Made by a program: the position numbers and the translations under genes. From NCBI RefSeq assembly GCF_012273895.1, contig NC_052120.1, positions 4,650,001 to 4,714,000 of the forward strand: DNA of 64,000 nt, read 5' to 3'. Positions 1 to 12,173 of this stretch are shown piece after piece. This DNA comes from Zerene cesonia. Taxonomy: Eukaryota; Arthropoda; Insecta; Lepidoptera; Pieridae. How positions within the stretch are numbered: position 1 is the first letter of the stretch; every line of letters starts with the position of its first letter. Under the pieces are notes generated by a model. The model was not told the origin of the DNA and ran no database searches. It saw only the letters and a list, made by a program, of their open reading frames with translations.

Positions 1-3000
1 TTCAACCACAGTAATATTTCTACTGTTCTTTGTTGAATCTCCCACTGTGCCTGAAAAACTTGTTATGTCAATAACTCCCTGAGATTCATCAAACTTTTTG
101 TCATTCTTCAAGGTACCAGATTTACCACATTGATTCAATTTTAATACTTTGTCTTTGTTTAGAATAAGATCAGTGTGTTTGTTTTTCGCAAATGAATTAT
201 TTCTGTAAATAAATATAGTTGAATAAAAAAATGCATTAAAAATAAGATCAGTTAAATTGTTTCACTTTTATACAGTGTATATGAAAGGAAATCATAACAT
301 AAATAAAATAAGTATTACATGTTTAAATTATGCATATTAGATTTCTCAGAAAAAGATGTTTATTTTATAAAAATAATAATCTTAAGGAGTTGTAGATTAA
401 AATAATTTAGATTTGATAAACATACAATTTTAGTGCGTCTGGTTGGAATACATAATAATTTAGAAGTAATGGTAGGTAACAAAAAGTAACTTACTTCTGT
501 GGTGTTTCATCAACAACACTTTCACCAGAATCATCATCATTATGTTGTGGTGTGCTTAATTCTATAATTTCCATATCCTCCTCTAACAATTTTTTTGCAT
601 CATTTGTTCTCTTATTAATAATTGTATCATTTTTCTGTAAAATTCAGATCAAAACTTCATTACTTACAATTTAATTTCCACTAATAATTCATGGCCTATT
701 AGGATACTTACAGATTGAGTAGGTTGTTTTAAATCTAAATCTTCATTATCCTTTTCCATAAGAGTAAATATACTTTCACTATATTTTTCCGTAACTATAT
801 TACCTTGCATTTTATCAGTATTTTTGTTCTGAGACTGCAATATACGCCTATTAATTGTGGCCTGCAAAATATTTTGGAGTGTATTTGATACATTGACACT
901 ATCTTTGCTTTTGTGTAAATTTTTCATATCTGCATCAATATTGGCAAATACTTGACTCATAATTTCATCGTAATTCCCAAGTTCACTGTCATTGTGTGAT
1001 TTTTGAGTAGCAAGTTTTCTTTCAGTTGATTGTGTATCTTTTGTTTTAGTTTTTTTGCTGCAAGGTTGTTCAATATCACTCGCATCCCTATCTCTCTTAA
1101 CAATTTTTTGTGTTCTTAATTTATTCAAATTACTTGTAAGAATTGTAGATGGCACATGACCCAATGCCTTAAGGGATTGCACATTACCTTCCTTGACAGA
1201 TTCACTATCAAACATATCTAAATCATTCAATTCATCATCATTAGGTACAATATCCTTATTCTTAAGGTCTTTAACTAAAGTATTAGCTTTTGATACTATG
1301 GATGATCTATTTTCTGCTTGTACATTTTCCATAACTGTTGACAGTTCTCTTTCAATACTCTCAGTGATTTCCATGTTAGCAGAAGCAGTATCTGCTGATG
1401 CTGTATTTTTTTTAGTTTTTGTAGATAACTTTTGGGATATAGATGTGTCTCCCTCATTACTATTCGGATTTAAAGAATCAGCTTGTGCATATTTATCTTG
1501 TTGTGTAGTATTTTTATCAGATATGTCTTTGATAGGTGAAGTAGAGCCACAGATCTTGCTATTTTGTTTATCTAAAGCTGTTTGTATTTCTCTGTCTGAA
1601 TTAATTTTTAACTGTACATCATTATCTTTCTTTTTTATGCATATATTTGTTAATGTACTTCCTATTTTTATTGTAATCTCTATATCATCAGTATCAAATG
1701 TTTCCATTTTCGCATTCTCTGTTTCATTTATAGGAATAGTATTTTTACCAATCAAAACATTCTTTTTGAAAAAACATACATTAGGCTTTTTGGGTTTTTC
1801 CTTTTCAGTTTGAGATGATGTTAAATGCTCTGCACAATTTTTATCAACATCACAAAATTTATAGTTTTCATGTTCACTTGCATTTTTTTCTACAGTTTTG
1901 ATAAGTTCTGTAGAAGAATTCTTATTGATATGTCCTGCATTGATATCTATTTTATCATCTAACTGCATGGGGCTACAGCTTTTCTCAATTTTTTTATCAT
2001 TTTCAATTGTATCATTACCTGAATCATCATCATTGTTATTATAAATATTTTTTTTATTATATTGAGGTGTTATTTTATTCATAAGATCATTACAGCTTTT
2101 GACCTTTTTGCACATTTCAATTGAAACATTTAATTTGTTTTTGTTTTTAGTATTCAGCTTACTAAATTCTTTTTTCATTTTTCTCACATTTTTCCAATCT
2201 TTATTATTTTTGTTAAGCTTGGTCAATTTCAAGGTTTTTACACTATCAGATTCCTTTGAATCTTTTTTCCGGGAACTTCTTCTTGGATTATGTGTAGAAT
2301 ATGCTGTATTGTCATCATTTGGCATAAAATTATAGGTTTCTATATCCATGGGACCTATAATGTTCTCTTTGTCTTTATTTAACACATCCTCAGAATCAGG
2401 CAATTCTTCAATTTTATCCCAATCCTTCTGTTCCATTGGCACAAATATTGCATTGATTGGCCTGGGGTTTTTCTTAGTCTCTGTATGAACTTGAATATCA
2501 CTGACAATTACTTTTTGGGCCACATTCATTTCTTGTATAGAGTTTTGTGAACTTACTGGAGCTGAGAAATGATTCTGGGAGCTGGCTAACCAATCTTGGA
2601 CATTTTTGTTGGGATCTTTCACACTAAGTAAATCACCTCCAGGACTAAGAAAAAAGTCATCCACTGCAAATAACAACAAGTGTTAAAAAAAAAAAATTCT
2701 GAGCATATGGTTAATTAAAAAAACAAAATTACTTACATTTAATATTAAAAAGATTTTGGAATGCATCAGCTAGGTGATGTACATGTTCCGTCAGATTTTG
2801 CAGAACTAAGTTGAGTCTTAAAGTTTTGCGGTCAATCTTAGACCCACATGCAGGACAAGTTTGTCTTCCATGCCAGCATGTATGACATAATGTATGCCCA
2901 CATTTAGCTGTAGTCGGTACTATATAATATTTGCAACTAAAACAATGCAATATATTGTTGTTAGAAAAAATAAGTACCTGATTCACATAAATAGATAGAA

Positions 3001-3226
3001 GATATTTGCATTAAGAGCTATGTAAATTAAAGATAAATAATCTCGATAAGTAAAATCTAACCTAAATAGTACATATAATATACAACAAAGCAACTATATA
3101 ACAAAAATAATAAAAATAAATAAAGTTTAGGTACCACTCAATACAAGTAACATGATCAACCTGAAGTGAAGTAATTTTAGATATTCGATTTAAGTCTATT
3201 GTTTGTAATATAGATTCATAGTTCAT
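1..3226 (-). CDS. RING-finger protein, BRCA1/BARD1-like N-terminus (partial, runs off left edge)
   Basis: Five exons join in phase: 3135-3226 (start codon 3224-3226), 2737-2936, 712-2663, 495-634, and one starting at 202 and still open at base 1. Exons 1 and 2 join at a split Cys codon and give a C3HC4 RING: CIEC, then CGH, HTLC, CHTC and CPAC within the first ~75 residues. The segment after the RING (KIDRKTLRLN, then a Leu-rich helix) is spaced like the BRCA1/BARD1 N-terminus, where RING-flanking helices drive heterodimerisation. Exon 3 encodes ~650 residues of Lys/Asn/Asp/Ser-rich, probably disordered sequence, as in the long central exon of BRCA1 proteins. No BRCT repeats are visible; they would lie left of the window. 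A RING E3 ubiquitin ligase role is inferred from the RING. A second possible donor for exon 3 lies at 668. RING assignment is firm; BRCA1 orthology is tentative. Confidence 0.6.
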
Positions 3227-4192
3227 TGTGTTATTTGAACTTATGGAGTTAAATTATAATTACTTAATTATTTCAATTTATAATTGTATTTTGTAAAGCG
3301 ATTTCGCGGCTTCCGAATTGTCATTTGTGACATTGACATCTGACATATTTTTTTTTTTAATGTAATGGCTTGGCTACGGACATAAATTGAATATGATCGT
3401 ACACCACAGATACAGCAGCAAGCACAAAATGACTGGATCTCAGTTAGTGTTGACTATTAATTAGATGTTGATGTTTGTCAAGTCAACAAGCAACCGCTAG
3501 GTACCTTATTTTTATCTTTGTTTTAATCAACCTTGCTGTCCCACTGCTAGGCAAAGGCAAAAGTCCATGTCTCCCTATTGAGAGAAATTTTAAGCCAATC
3601 TTTACAATAAGTGTCCAGCTTATTCCACCATCTAACTCTCAGCATACCACAGTCTTTTAGTATTACAAGAGTATTAAATTCCTTGCTTTTGATTATTATA
3701 TATAATGAAGGAATGTCAAATGTCAAAAAATGACACATAAACTGCCAATTATTACGGGGGTGTGCAGCTGAAGCCTGAGGGAAGAATTCGGTCTGCTCTA
3801 AAATCTTAATCATTTAGAGGCTTTTGTATTTGCCTTAAATTTCGTGTTGCATAAAATAATACCTCTGTTAAGTAAGTATTCTAGCTATTTTTATTGTAAT
3901 TAGATATCAATATGACCTCAAAGTTTGCGACTAGATTATTTATTACATAATCTATGTTTTTTCTCTAATTTTACTGGAAATTTTGTTGTATTTATATGTT
4001 TATCAAATATATATCTTATTTCTTACGTGTCTTATTACTATGTCTTATGTCTATATAGATAAACACAATAATGGACGTATTATTTTGTATAGTTATTGTT
4101 GAAATAAGGTTAGAATTCTCATTTTATCGTAGTTCTGGTTAAGATGTTTTGTTAGGCACAGATTAATTTATATATGATTTATTGCATTCAGA
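3227..4192. promoter_or_regulatory. Divergent intergenic region / presumed bidirectional promoter
   Basis: The 966 bases between the start codons of the RING gene (minus) and ATP synthase delta (plus) must hold both promoters and 5' UTRs. No unambiguous TATA box or initiator was recognised. Bases ~3530-3660 begin with a 'cccactgctaggcaaagg' motif that resembles a dispersed lepidopteran repeat, so part of the region is probably a transposon relic. The nearby short ORFs are not convincing genes. Confidence 0.4.
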
Positions 4193-7100
4193 ATGGCTTC
4201 AGCTATTCGCACCACACTAAGAACTGTGTTCAGGAAGGCACAGATTCGCAGCTATGCAGATGCGCCGGCCATCAAGGAAGGTGAAATGGCACTCACCTTT
4301 GCTGCTGGTAACAAGGTATGAATAACAAAAATAACATAAGAATGTTGATTGAATGTAGTTTTGCTATAAAGCCATTTAATTAAATTTTTTCATTTCATGT
4401 TCAAGATCTTATAAATTTGTATTCCAAGTAATTGTTTGACACGCTAATTTGATGTCTTTAATTTTAGTTATATTTGTACTTGTCTCTATCTGCATTGACC
4501 ATCCAATTTTTCATCATGTAATTTTTGTTACTAGGAAGTCTTGTTAGGTTCATGTTTTTTTCAACAAATATACTCTGGGAGTGTTCCTTTAGAGTTTAGA
4601 TGCTAAATCTTAATTTGAACCCAGACTTCCCAGTACAAGAAAAACTAATCAAATTAAAACAATGTAAATCCTACTATCCTTACTCCTACTGTATTAATAT
4701 TATAAATGCAAAAGTTTGAAGGATGTGTCTGTGTTCGTTACTCTTTCACGCAAAAACTACTGAACCTATTGCAATGAAATTTGGTACATAGACAGCTGGA
4801 CAATTGGAATAATATATAGGCAACTTTTTATCCCGATATTCCAATGGGATATGGACTTACGCGGGTGAAACCACGGGGTGCAGCTAGTTTCTATTCTATT
4901 CTCTATTCTGTATTCTATATTCTCAGCAAAAAATTGACTATTCACATAAAAAATAAACAAAAATAATAATTTACTCACTTTTACTTGACATTCTATTTTA
5001 AATTAAATTACAAATTATGTGCTTGTAATTTTTTCATAGCATTTTTATTAAAAAAAGTCTTAAAATTTATTTTATAACTAGCTGCGTCCCGCGGTTTCAC
5101 CCGCGTAAGTCCGTATCCCGTAGGAATATCAAATTAATCGTATCTTGTGATAGAGTAAACCGATTTCGATGAAACAAAAACTAAGTTGTACCTCAAGTTA
5201 CATATAATTTTTGTATATAAACATTGTCTGCATTTAATTCGTAGATTTTACGTGATGTGCGCACAAACAAACAGACAAACAGACACAAATTTCAAAAATG
5301 ATGGAAATGGGTTCTGTTAGTTATCTTTTAACACACTCGCTATTTTTTTTTTTAATTTTTTCAATGTACAAAAATTACTTTTCTACAGATTTATTATATG
5401 TATAGATTGAAATTTCAGTGTATGACCTCTTCAGACGAGAGACATTACATATTATAAGTAAATAACCTAGCTTGTTAAGTATGCAATACATAAACTGACA
5501 TTTATTTTCTTGCAGGTTTTCTACGACAAGCAGGTTGTGAAACAAGTTGATGTGCCATCCTTCAGTGGTGCTTTTGGTATCCTACCTAAGCATGTGCCCA
5601 CACTTGGTAATAGTCTTCAATTATTTATTGTATTAGTAGTTTTGGTTCGTGAATTGATGGCAAATCATAAAAATGGTTCTAATACCACATCAGTACAAAT
5701 TCTTATTAGAATATTGTAAAACAAAGTAATTAAAGAGTGCAAAGAGCTATAGACATTAGCCAAAATTTTAAAAAGCAGTATTAGTAGAACTTGGCTTCAC
5801 TGAAATGAAATCTGAAAAGACAATAATCATACCAATCTGGATGTGGTAAGTTCCTTAAAAATATAGACATTCCTTTATATGGTAAAATTTCATTTATTGC
5901 TTCTACAAAAATGTCTGAATGAAATATACCTTCAATAACAATCAAATTAGTGTCATCTTGTTATTGAATATGAACAGCTAGACTTATAAACATAAATTTA
6001 TTATTAAATTCAGTAAAATATCTAAGAGGTTGAAAATTAATTAATTCTTTGTTTTGTGGCAATAATGTTCGAAATCTATTGTCGATGCTCAATCAAAAAC
6101 TTCTTTAGAGACGCGTAGAGGTCTAATAGATAGAATTCATATTCATTTTATAATGCATGCATATGAAAAATAAGTGTCAGTTAATAAAGTTTAATTTATT
6201 TTAGCTGTGCTCCGTCCTGGTGTAGTGACAGTTCTCGAAAATGACGGCAAACAGAACAAAATTTTCGTGTCATCAGGCACAATCACTGTTAACGACGATT
6301 CCTCTGTCCAGGTAAATAGGATGTTGTACATATCATGCTTAATATCATATATGTTGATCATTAAATTCCATACAGATTATATATGGTTTTTCAGATGTTT
6401 TTTTTTTTTGTTAAAAGCAAAGAGAAATAAAATAAAATTCTGAAGCTTTTTTGCGAATTGTGTGCTAACTGAACTTAAACCATATGCAATCAGTGACTCA
6501 GATTACAGTGATGACTTTTAAAGAAATTGTACATTGTGAAATATAGCTATCAAATATTTCCTGCATGTATATCATTATATTATATTACTGTCTGGTTATA
6601 GTATAAAAATAAACAAGTAACTAGAATAGATTATTTCGCAGTTTATATTAAAAAATTCCTGATTAACAAACCATCAAATATATAATCGCTCTTGACACCT
6701 CATTTCTACAAATTTATGTATAAATACTTTGTTGTCAAAGGTGTTGGCTGAAGAGGCTCACCCCCTCGAGAACTTGGACCGCAGCGCGGCGCAAGAAGCT
6801 CTGTCAAAGGCACAATCAGAGTTCAACTCTGCTTCCAACGAAAAGGTTTATTTTCTATTTTTGTGTGTAATTTGATAACTATGTGAAACAAACTAGCGGA
6901 ACACATTTGAATAATGTTTGACGGAGTTTAATTCGTTAGAAAAGTGAAAAGAATTGTATCATGAGGCGGGATTTGAACCCGCACTTTCCCCCCGATTTTT
7001 AATGCGACATGAAATATATCAATAAAACTTTTGTTTATAAGAAAAGACATCCCATAGAAATGGAATATACCCTATATAGAATCCATAGAAATTAATTNNN

Positions 7101-10100
7101 NNNNNNNNNNNNNNNNNNNNNNNNNNNNNNNNNNNNNNNNNNNNNNNNNNNNNNNNNNNNNNNNNNNNNNNNNNNNNNNNNNNNNNNNNNNNNNNNNNNN
7201 NNNNNNNNNNNNNNNNNNNNNNNNNNNNNNNNNNNNNNNNNNNNNNNNNNNNNNNNNNNNNNNNNNNNNNNNNNNNNNNNNNNNNNNNNNNNNNNNNNNN
7301 NNNNNNNNNNNNNNNNNNNNNNNNNNNNNNNNNNNNNNNNNNNNNNNNNNNNNNNNNNNNNNNNNNNNNNNNNNNNNNNNNNNNNNNNNNNNNNNNNNNN
7401 NNNNNNNNNNNNNNNNNNNNNNNNNNNNNNNNNNNNNNNNNNNNNNNNNNNNNNNNNNNNNNNNNNNNNNNNNNNNNNNNNNNNNNNNNNNNNNNNNNNN
7501 NNNNNNNNNNNNNNNNNNNNNNNNNNNNNNNNNNNNNNNNNNNNNNNNNNNNNNNNNNNNNNNNNNNNNNNNNNNNNNNNNNNNNNNNNNNNNNNNNNNN
7601 NNNNNNNNNNNNNNNNNNNNNNNNNNNNNNNNNNNNNNNNNNNNNNNNNNNNNNNNNNNNNNNNNNNNNNNNNNNNNNNNNNNNNNNNNNNNNNNNNNNN
7701 NNNNNNNNNNNNNNNNNNNNNNNNNNNNNNNNNNNNNNNNNNNNNNNNNNNNNNNNNNNNNNNNNNNNNNNNNNNNNNNNNNNNNNNNNNNNNNNNNNNN
7801 NNNNNNNNNNNNNNNNNNNNNNNNNNNNNNNNNNNNNNNNNNNNNNNNNNNNNNNNNNNNNNNNNNNNNNNNNNNNNNNNNNNNNNNNNNNNNNNNNNNN
7901 NNNNNNNNNNNNNNNNNNNNNNNNNNNNNNNNNNNNNNNNNNNNNNNNNNNNNNNNNNNNNNNNNNNNNNNNNNNNNNNNNNNNNNNNNNNNNNNNNNNN
8001 NNNNNNNNNNNNNNNNNNNNNNNNNNNNNNNNNNNNNNNNNNNNNNNNNNNNNNNNNNNNNNNNNNNNNNNNNNNNNNNNNNNNNNNNNNNNNNNNNAAT
8101 GTAAATCCTACTATCCTTCCTCCTACTGTATTAATATTATAAATGCAAAAGTTTGTAAGGATGTGTGTGTGTTTGTTACTCTTTCACGCAAAAGCTACTG
8201 AACCTATTGCAATGAAATTTGGTGCATAGACAGCTGGACAATTGGAATAATATAGAGGCAACTTTTTATCCCGATATTCCAATGGGACTTACGCGGGTGA
8301 AACCACGGGGGGCAGCTAGTTTGTTATATTCTCAGCAAAAATTGACTATTCACATAAAAAATACACCAAAATAATAATTTACTCACTTTTACTTGACATT
8401 CTATTTTAAATTAAATTACAAATTATGTGCTTGTAATTTCTTCATACCATTTTTATTAAAAAAGTCTTTAAATTTATTTTATAATTGAAATTTCAGTTTA
8501 TGACCTCTCCTCAGACAAGAGACATTACATATTATAAGTAAATAACCTAGCTTGTTAAGTATTCAATAAATAAACTGACATTTATTTTCTTGCAGGTTTT
8601 CTATGACAAGCAGGTTGTGAAACAAGTTGATGTGCCATCCTTCAGTGGTGCTTTTGGTATCCTACCTAAGCATGTGCCCACACTTGGTAATAGTCTTCAA
8701 TTATTTATTGTATTAGTAGTTTTGGTTCGTGAATTGATGGTAAATCATAAACATGGTTCTAATACCGCATCAGTACAAATTCTTATTAGAATATTGTAAA
8801 ACAAAGTAATTAAAGAGTGCAAAGAGCTATAGACATTAGCCAAAATTTTAAAAAGCAGTATTAGTAGAACTTGGCTTCACTGAAATGAAATCTGAAAAGA
8901 CAATAATCATACCAATCTGGATGCGGTAAGTTCCTTAAAAATATAGACATTCCTTTATATGGTAAAATTTCATTTATTGCTTCTACAAAAATGTCTGAAT
9001 GAAATATACCTTCAATAACAATCAAATTAGTGTCATCTTGTTATTCACATACACATGAACAGCTAGACTTATAAACATAAATTTATTATTAAATTCAGTA
9101 AAATATCTAAGAGGTTGAAAATTAATTAATTCTTTGTTTTGTGGCAATAATGTTCGAAATCTATTGTCGATGCTCAATCAAAAACTTCTTTAGAGACGCG
9201 TAGAGGTCTAATAGATAGAATTCATATTCATTTTATAATGCATGCATATGAAAAATAAGTGTCAGTTAATAAAGTTTAATTTATTTTAGCTGTGCTCCGT
9301 CCTGGTGTAGTGACAGTTCTCGAAAATGACGGCAAACAGAACAAAATTTTCGTGTCATCAGGCACAATCACTGTTAACGACGATTCCTCTGTCCAGGTAA
9401 ATAGGATGTTGTACATATCATGCTTAATATCATATATGTTGATCATTAAATTCCATACAGATTATATATGGTTTTTCAGATGTTTTTTTTTTTTGTTAAA
9501 AGCAAAGAGAAATAAAATAAAATTCTGAAGCTTTTTTGCGAATTGTGTGCTAACTGAACTTAAACCATATGCAATCAGTGACTCAGATTACAGTGATGAC
9601 TTTTAAAGAAATTGTACATTGTGAAATATAGCTATCAAATATTTCCTGCATGTATATCATTATATTATATTACTGTCTGGTTATAGTATAAAAATAAACA
9701 AGTAACTAGAATAGATTATTTCGCAGTTTATATTAAAAAATTCCTGATTAACAAACCATCAAATATATAATCGCTCTTGACATCTCATTTCTACAAATTT
9801 ATGTATAAATACTTTGTTGTCAAAGGTGTTGGCTGAAGAGGCTCACCCCCTCGAGAACTTGGACCGCAGCGCGGCGCAAGAAGCTCTGTCAAAGGCACAA
9901 TCAGAGTTCAACTCTGCTTCCAACGAAAAGGTCTATTTTCTATTTTTGTGTGTAATTTGATAACTATGTGAAACAAACTAGCGGAACACATTTGAAAAAT
10001 GTTTGACGGAGTTTAATTCGTTAGAAAAGTGAAAAGAATTGTATCATGAGGCGGGATTTGAACCCGCACTTTCCCCCCGATTTTTAATGCGACATGAAAT

Positions 10101-10312
10101 ATATCAATAAAACTTTTGTTTATAAGAAAAGACATCCCATAGAAATGGATATATCCTATATAGAATCCATAGAAATTAATTGTATCCATTAAACGAAGGA
10201 ATGAAGGTTGTTTATTTAATATTTATAAAGTCTCATATTTTTCCAGGCTAAAGCTGAAGCCGCCATTGCAGTGGAAGTAGCAGAAGAGATCGTGAAGGCT
10301 GCCTCGGCGTAA
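4193..10312 (+). CDS. ATPsyndelta: Mitochondrial F1F0-ATP synthase subunit delta
   Basis: Five coding exons join in phase to a 163-residue protein: 4193-4315, 5516-5606, 6205-6311, 6741-6845 and 10247-10312 (TAA 10310-10312). Exons 2-4 are present again at 8596-8686, 9290-9396 and 9826-9930. The N-terminus (MASAIRTTLRTVFRKAQIRS) is a basic amphipathic mitochondrial presequence. The mature part has the delta/epsilon beta-sandwich motifs (LTFAAGNK, SGAFGILPKHVPTLAVLRPG, VSSGTITVNDDS) and the C-terminal helical hairpin (HPLENLD...ALSKAQSEF...KAEAAIAVEVAEEIVKA). The subunit sits in the central stalk of F1 with gamma and epsilon. The second exon set lies in an unmerged contig overlap around the 1000-N gap. 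The duplicated exons total 303 nt, so a model using both sets would stay in frame and gain a false 101-residue internal repeat. True length is about that of known orthologs. Confidence 0.93.
4669..4887 (+). mobile_element. Non-autonomous Helitron-like element, copy A
   Basis: Starts with TC after a host A and ends with CTAG before a host T. The 3' end has a short GC-rich stem (gcgggtgaaaccacgg) a few bases before CTAG. There is no target duplication. It codes for nothing. A sister copy sits at the matching place in the second contig (about 8105-8320). Confidence 0.7.
5078..5406 (-). mobile_element. Non-autonomous Helitron-like element, copy B, with empty site in the other contig
   Basis: On the minus strand it begins TCTATAC and ends in a CGCGG/CCGCG hairpin followed by GACGCAGCTAG. 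The flanks are ttttataa and ttgaaatttc. In the second contig copy (~8480-8490) these flanks are joined directly, so the insertion went precisely between A and T without target duplication. The family is widespread in Lepidoptera; other copies here are at 4669, 42441, 53896 and perhaps 63173. Confidence 0.85.
7098..8097. other. Assembly gap (1000 N)
   Basis: A run of exactly 1000 N, the usual placeholder for a gap of unknown size. It is bounded on both sides by the two ends of a contig overlap, so the real missing sequence is probably nil. Confidence 0.97.
8098..10181 (+). repeat. Second copy of the duplicated segment (left end of the next contig)
   Basis: Matches 4661-7097 with high identity and lacks the 5078-5406 Helitron. 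After 10181 the sequence runs on into the unique terminal exon of ATP synthase delta. Its exon copies (8596-8686, 9290-9396, 9826-9930) encode the same residues as the first set. Confidence 0.85.
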
Positions 10313-10446
10313 TTTCCTTTCGGCAAGATTGGCGTAATATTAGGATTTAACAACTATTTAATGTAAAATACAATTAAATATCACTGTCATGCAATATTTT
10401 GTTTCCGTCATTACCTGTGATGTCAGTGTGGCTTGTAAATGTATGA

Positions 10447-10452
10447 AATAAA
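10447..10452 (+). terminator. Poly(A) signal of ATP synthase delta
   Basis: AATAAA lies 135 bases after the stop codon, a normal 3' UTR length for this small nuclear gene. Confidence 0.7.
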
Positions 10453-10480
10453 AGGCGATTCTGTAGTTGACATTGAGTAC

Positions 10481-10486
10481 TTTATT
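10481..10486 (-). terminator. Possible distal poly(A) signal of Dscam1
   Basis: The minus strand reads AATAAA here, 29 bases past the plus-strand signal, which would make the two genes end tail to tail. The Dscam1 3' UTR would then be ~1.6 kb. Other AATAAA hexamers between 10.5 and 12.1 kb could be used instead. Confidence 0.35.
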
Positions 10487-12094
10487 CAACACAAATCAAA
10501 ACACTTTGGTACAAACAGTTAGTTGCGAATAGCGAATGACCTTTTGCACAAATCCAAAATCGTAATAAAGCCGCAAACGAAACATTCGTATAAGCATACC
10601 ACCAAAATATGATTAGAAAAAACTCGGTTACTTTAAAACTTAGCTTAGCGTTGCCGGATCGAGTAAACGTACGATTTTAAATTTCGAACATCTAATTTTA
10701 AATTTCGAATAATTTTTCTTAATTTCCATTACATATACTTTAAGTTACATATTTAATGTTAATCCAAAAATTCTAATTGGAAGGTTCATAGAAGAGATCG
10801 TTAGCTAGGAAGTCGCGAGAACCTATCTACGAGTCTACGTTGCAAAGCTTACACGACACAACATACAGGGAGACATCTAGAAAATGACACGCTCGTGTCT
10901 TACATCTACGTATTTCGTATCATAATATAGAAAGATTAATATTACGAATAAAAAATGCACCTTATTACATTAGGGTAACAGTACACATTCAATTTTTGTT
11001 TCCGCTTGTTATTTAAGTATATTGACTGCAAGGATGATCGGTTATACTATAATTATTATTTGAATTAATATTCCTATGAATTATAATGTATCATGAATAT
11101 AATAAAAAATTAGCCAGAAATGTTAAATGCTTACATACTAACTAGGTACTGATTACACAGTATATTTGTTAAAGAATTGATTACTAATAAAATGCTTACA
11201 TCTAGGCTTACTTCAAGTAGTGTATGTGAACGCAAAACATTAAATGACAATAATAATATAAAATAGGATAAGATAACGCAAATGGTAAAAGCATTATTAA
11301 TTAAAACTTAAACATTGTAAAGGAAGCATTATAGCAACCGGGCGGCTGCGAGTGGTGTAAATACAAACTTACACAAATATAAATAACGTTATGTAATGTT
11401 AGTACAATTCACATAAAAATAAAATGGGTAAAATACAAAATATCACATCGTTATTACATGTTGAGCTTAATTTAAATGGAAACCGTTAATACCCCAAGAC
11501 CAGCACATATAACACTCGTTATTTAAATTAAGCTGAACAAATAAGATCAAATAAAAAAAAAGTTTCGTCATTCGTTTTTTTTGTTTTGACAAAGATGGGA
11601 AAGCAATCGTACCGTGTATTAAATAAACATTGTGGCACACGTCACGTTTCTAAAGGAAATATATCAATTTGAATTACCTACCACAACCATAAATTTCCGA
11701 TAAATATGGTAACACTATTTGTTTGTGTGACGCGTTGTGGGTGCGCTACGGGAGGACACGTTACATCACACTTCCCAACTTTGCAAAACGAGACGCCAAT
11801 TTAAAACTGATTCCTGATGCTATGGCACTCGCGTGCAAACAAAACTGGTAAGAAACGGCGATAAACAATGCGACACGTAAACGAAATGGCATGAGAGATG
11901 TGACAACCACGCTGCTGGCAACTTTATTGCTTTATCTGCGCTAAGCAAAGCAAACTGGCATAAAGGCAAAAAATTGTTAAAAGGGTATAATGGTGGCGGA
12001 TATTGCGACAGCGTGGTTGCAACCATCTGAAGGACTAGGGAGTGAATGAAGAGTGGGCGTGTCGAGTAGCGGCGTCAGTGTAACGCTTTACAAG
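10487..12094 (-). other. Dscam1: Presumed Dscam1 3' UTR
   Basis: About 1.6 kb between the Dscam1 stop codon and the facing end of ATP synthase delta. No convincing coding sequence, RNA gene or transposon was seen. The extent depends on which poly(A) site is used. Confidence 0.4.
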
Positions 12095-12173
12095 TTACAC
12101 TGCCACAGTATCGTAGGCTGTGAGTCCCCGCCCGTGGATTGCTTGCTGGGGGATTGGGGTGTTTGCTTCTGGT
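12095..12173 (-). CDS. Dscam1: Dscam1 terminal coding exon
   Basis: Encodes PEANTPIPQQAIHGRGLTAY and DTVAV followed by TAA (12095-12097). The TAYDT(V/M)AV C-terminus is conserved in insect Dscam1 and may bind a PDZ domain. Confidence 0.92.

Larger units (their letters stand above)
4661..7097 (+). repeat. First copy of a ~2.1-kb duplicated segment (right end of a contig)
   Basis: Nearly identical to 8098-10181, containing ATP synthase delta exons 2-4. It stops exactly where the N run begins, while the second copy starts exactly where the N run ends. That is the pattern of two overlapping contigs, probably alternative haplotypes, scaffolded without merging. The main difference is a 329-bp Helitron (5078-5406) present only here; the rest is scattered SNPs and small indels. 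Confidence 0.85.

Noticed and set aside
1193..1813. 206-codon plus-strand open frame inside the RING gene
   Set aside because: Antisense shadow of a long Lys/Ser-rich exon; no recognisable protein features.
6961..6985. T-arm-like gcgggatttgaacccgc (also in the second contig copy near 10047)
   Set aside because: Only a B-box-like hairpin is present; no A box, D-arm or acceptor stem, so not a tRNA gene.
5516..9930. Tandem duplication of ATP synthase delta exons as a real gene feature
   Set aside because: The copies end exactly at the gap edges, which fits an unmerged contig overlap better than a biological duplication.
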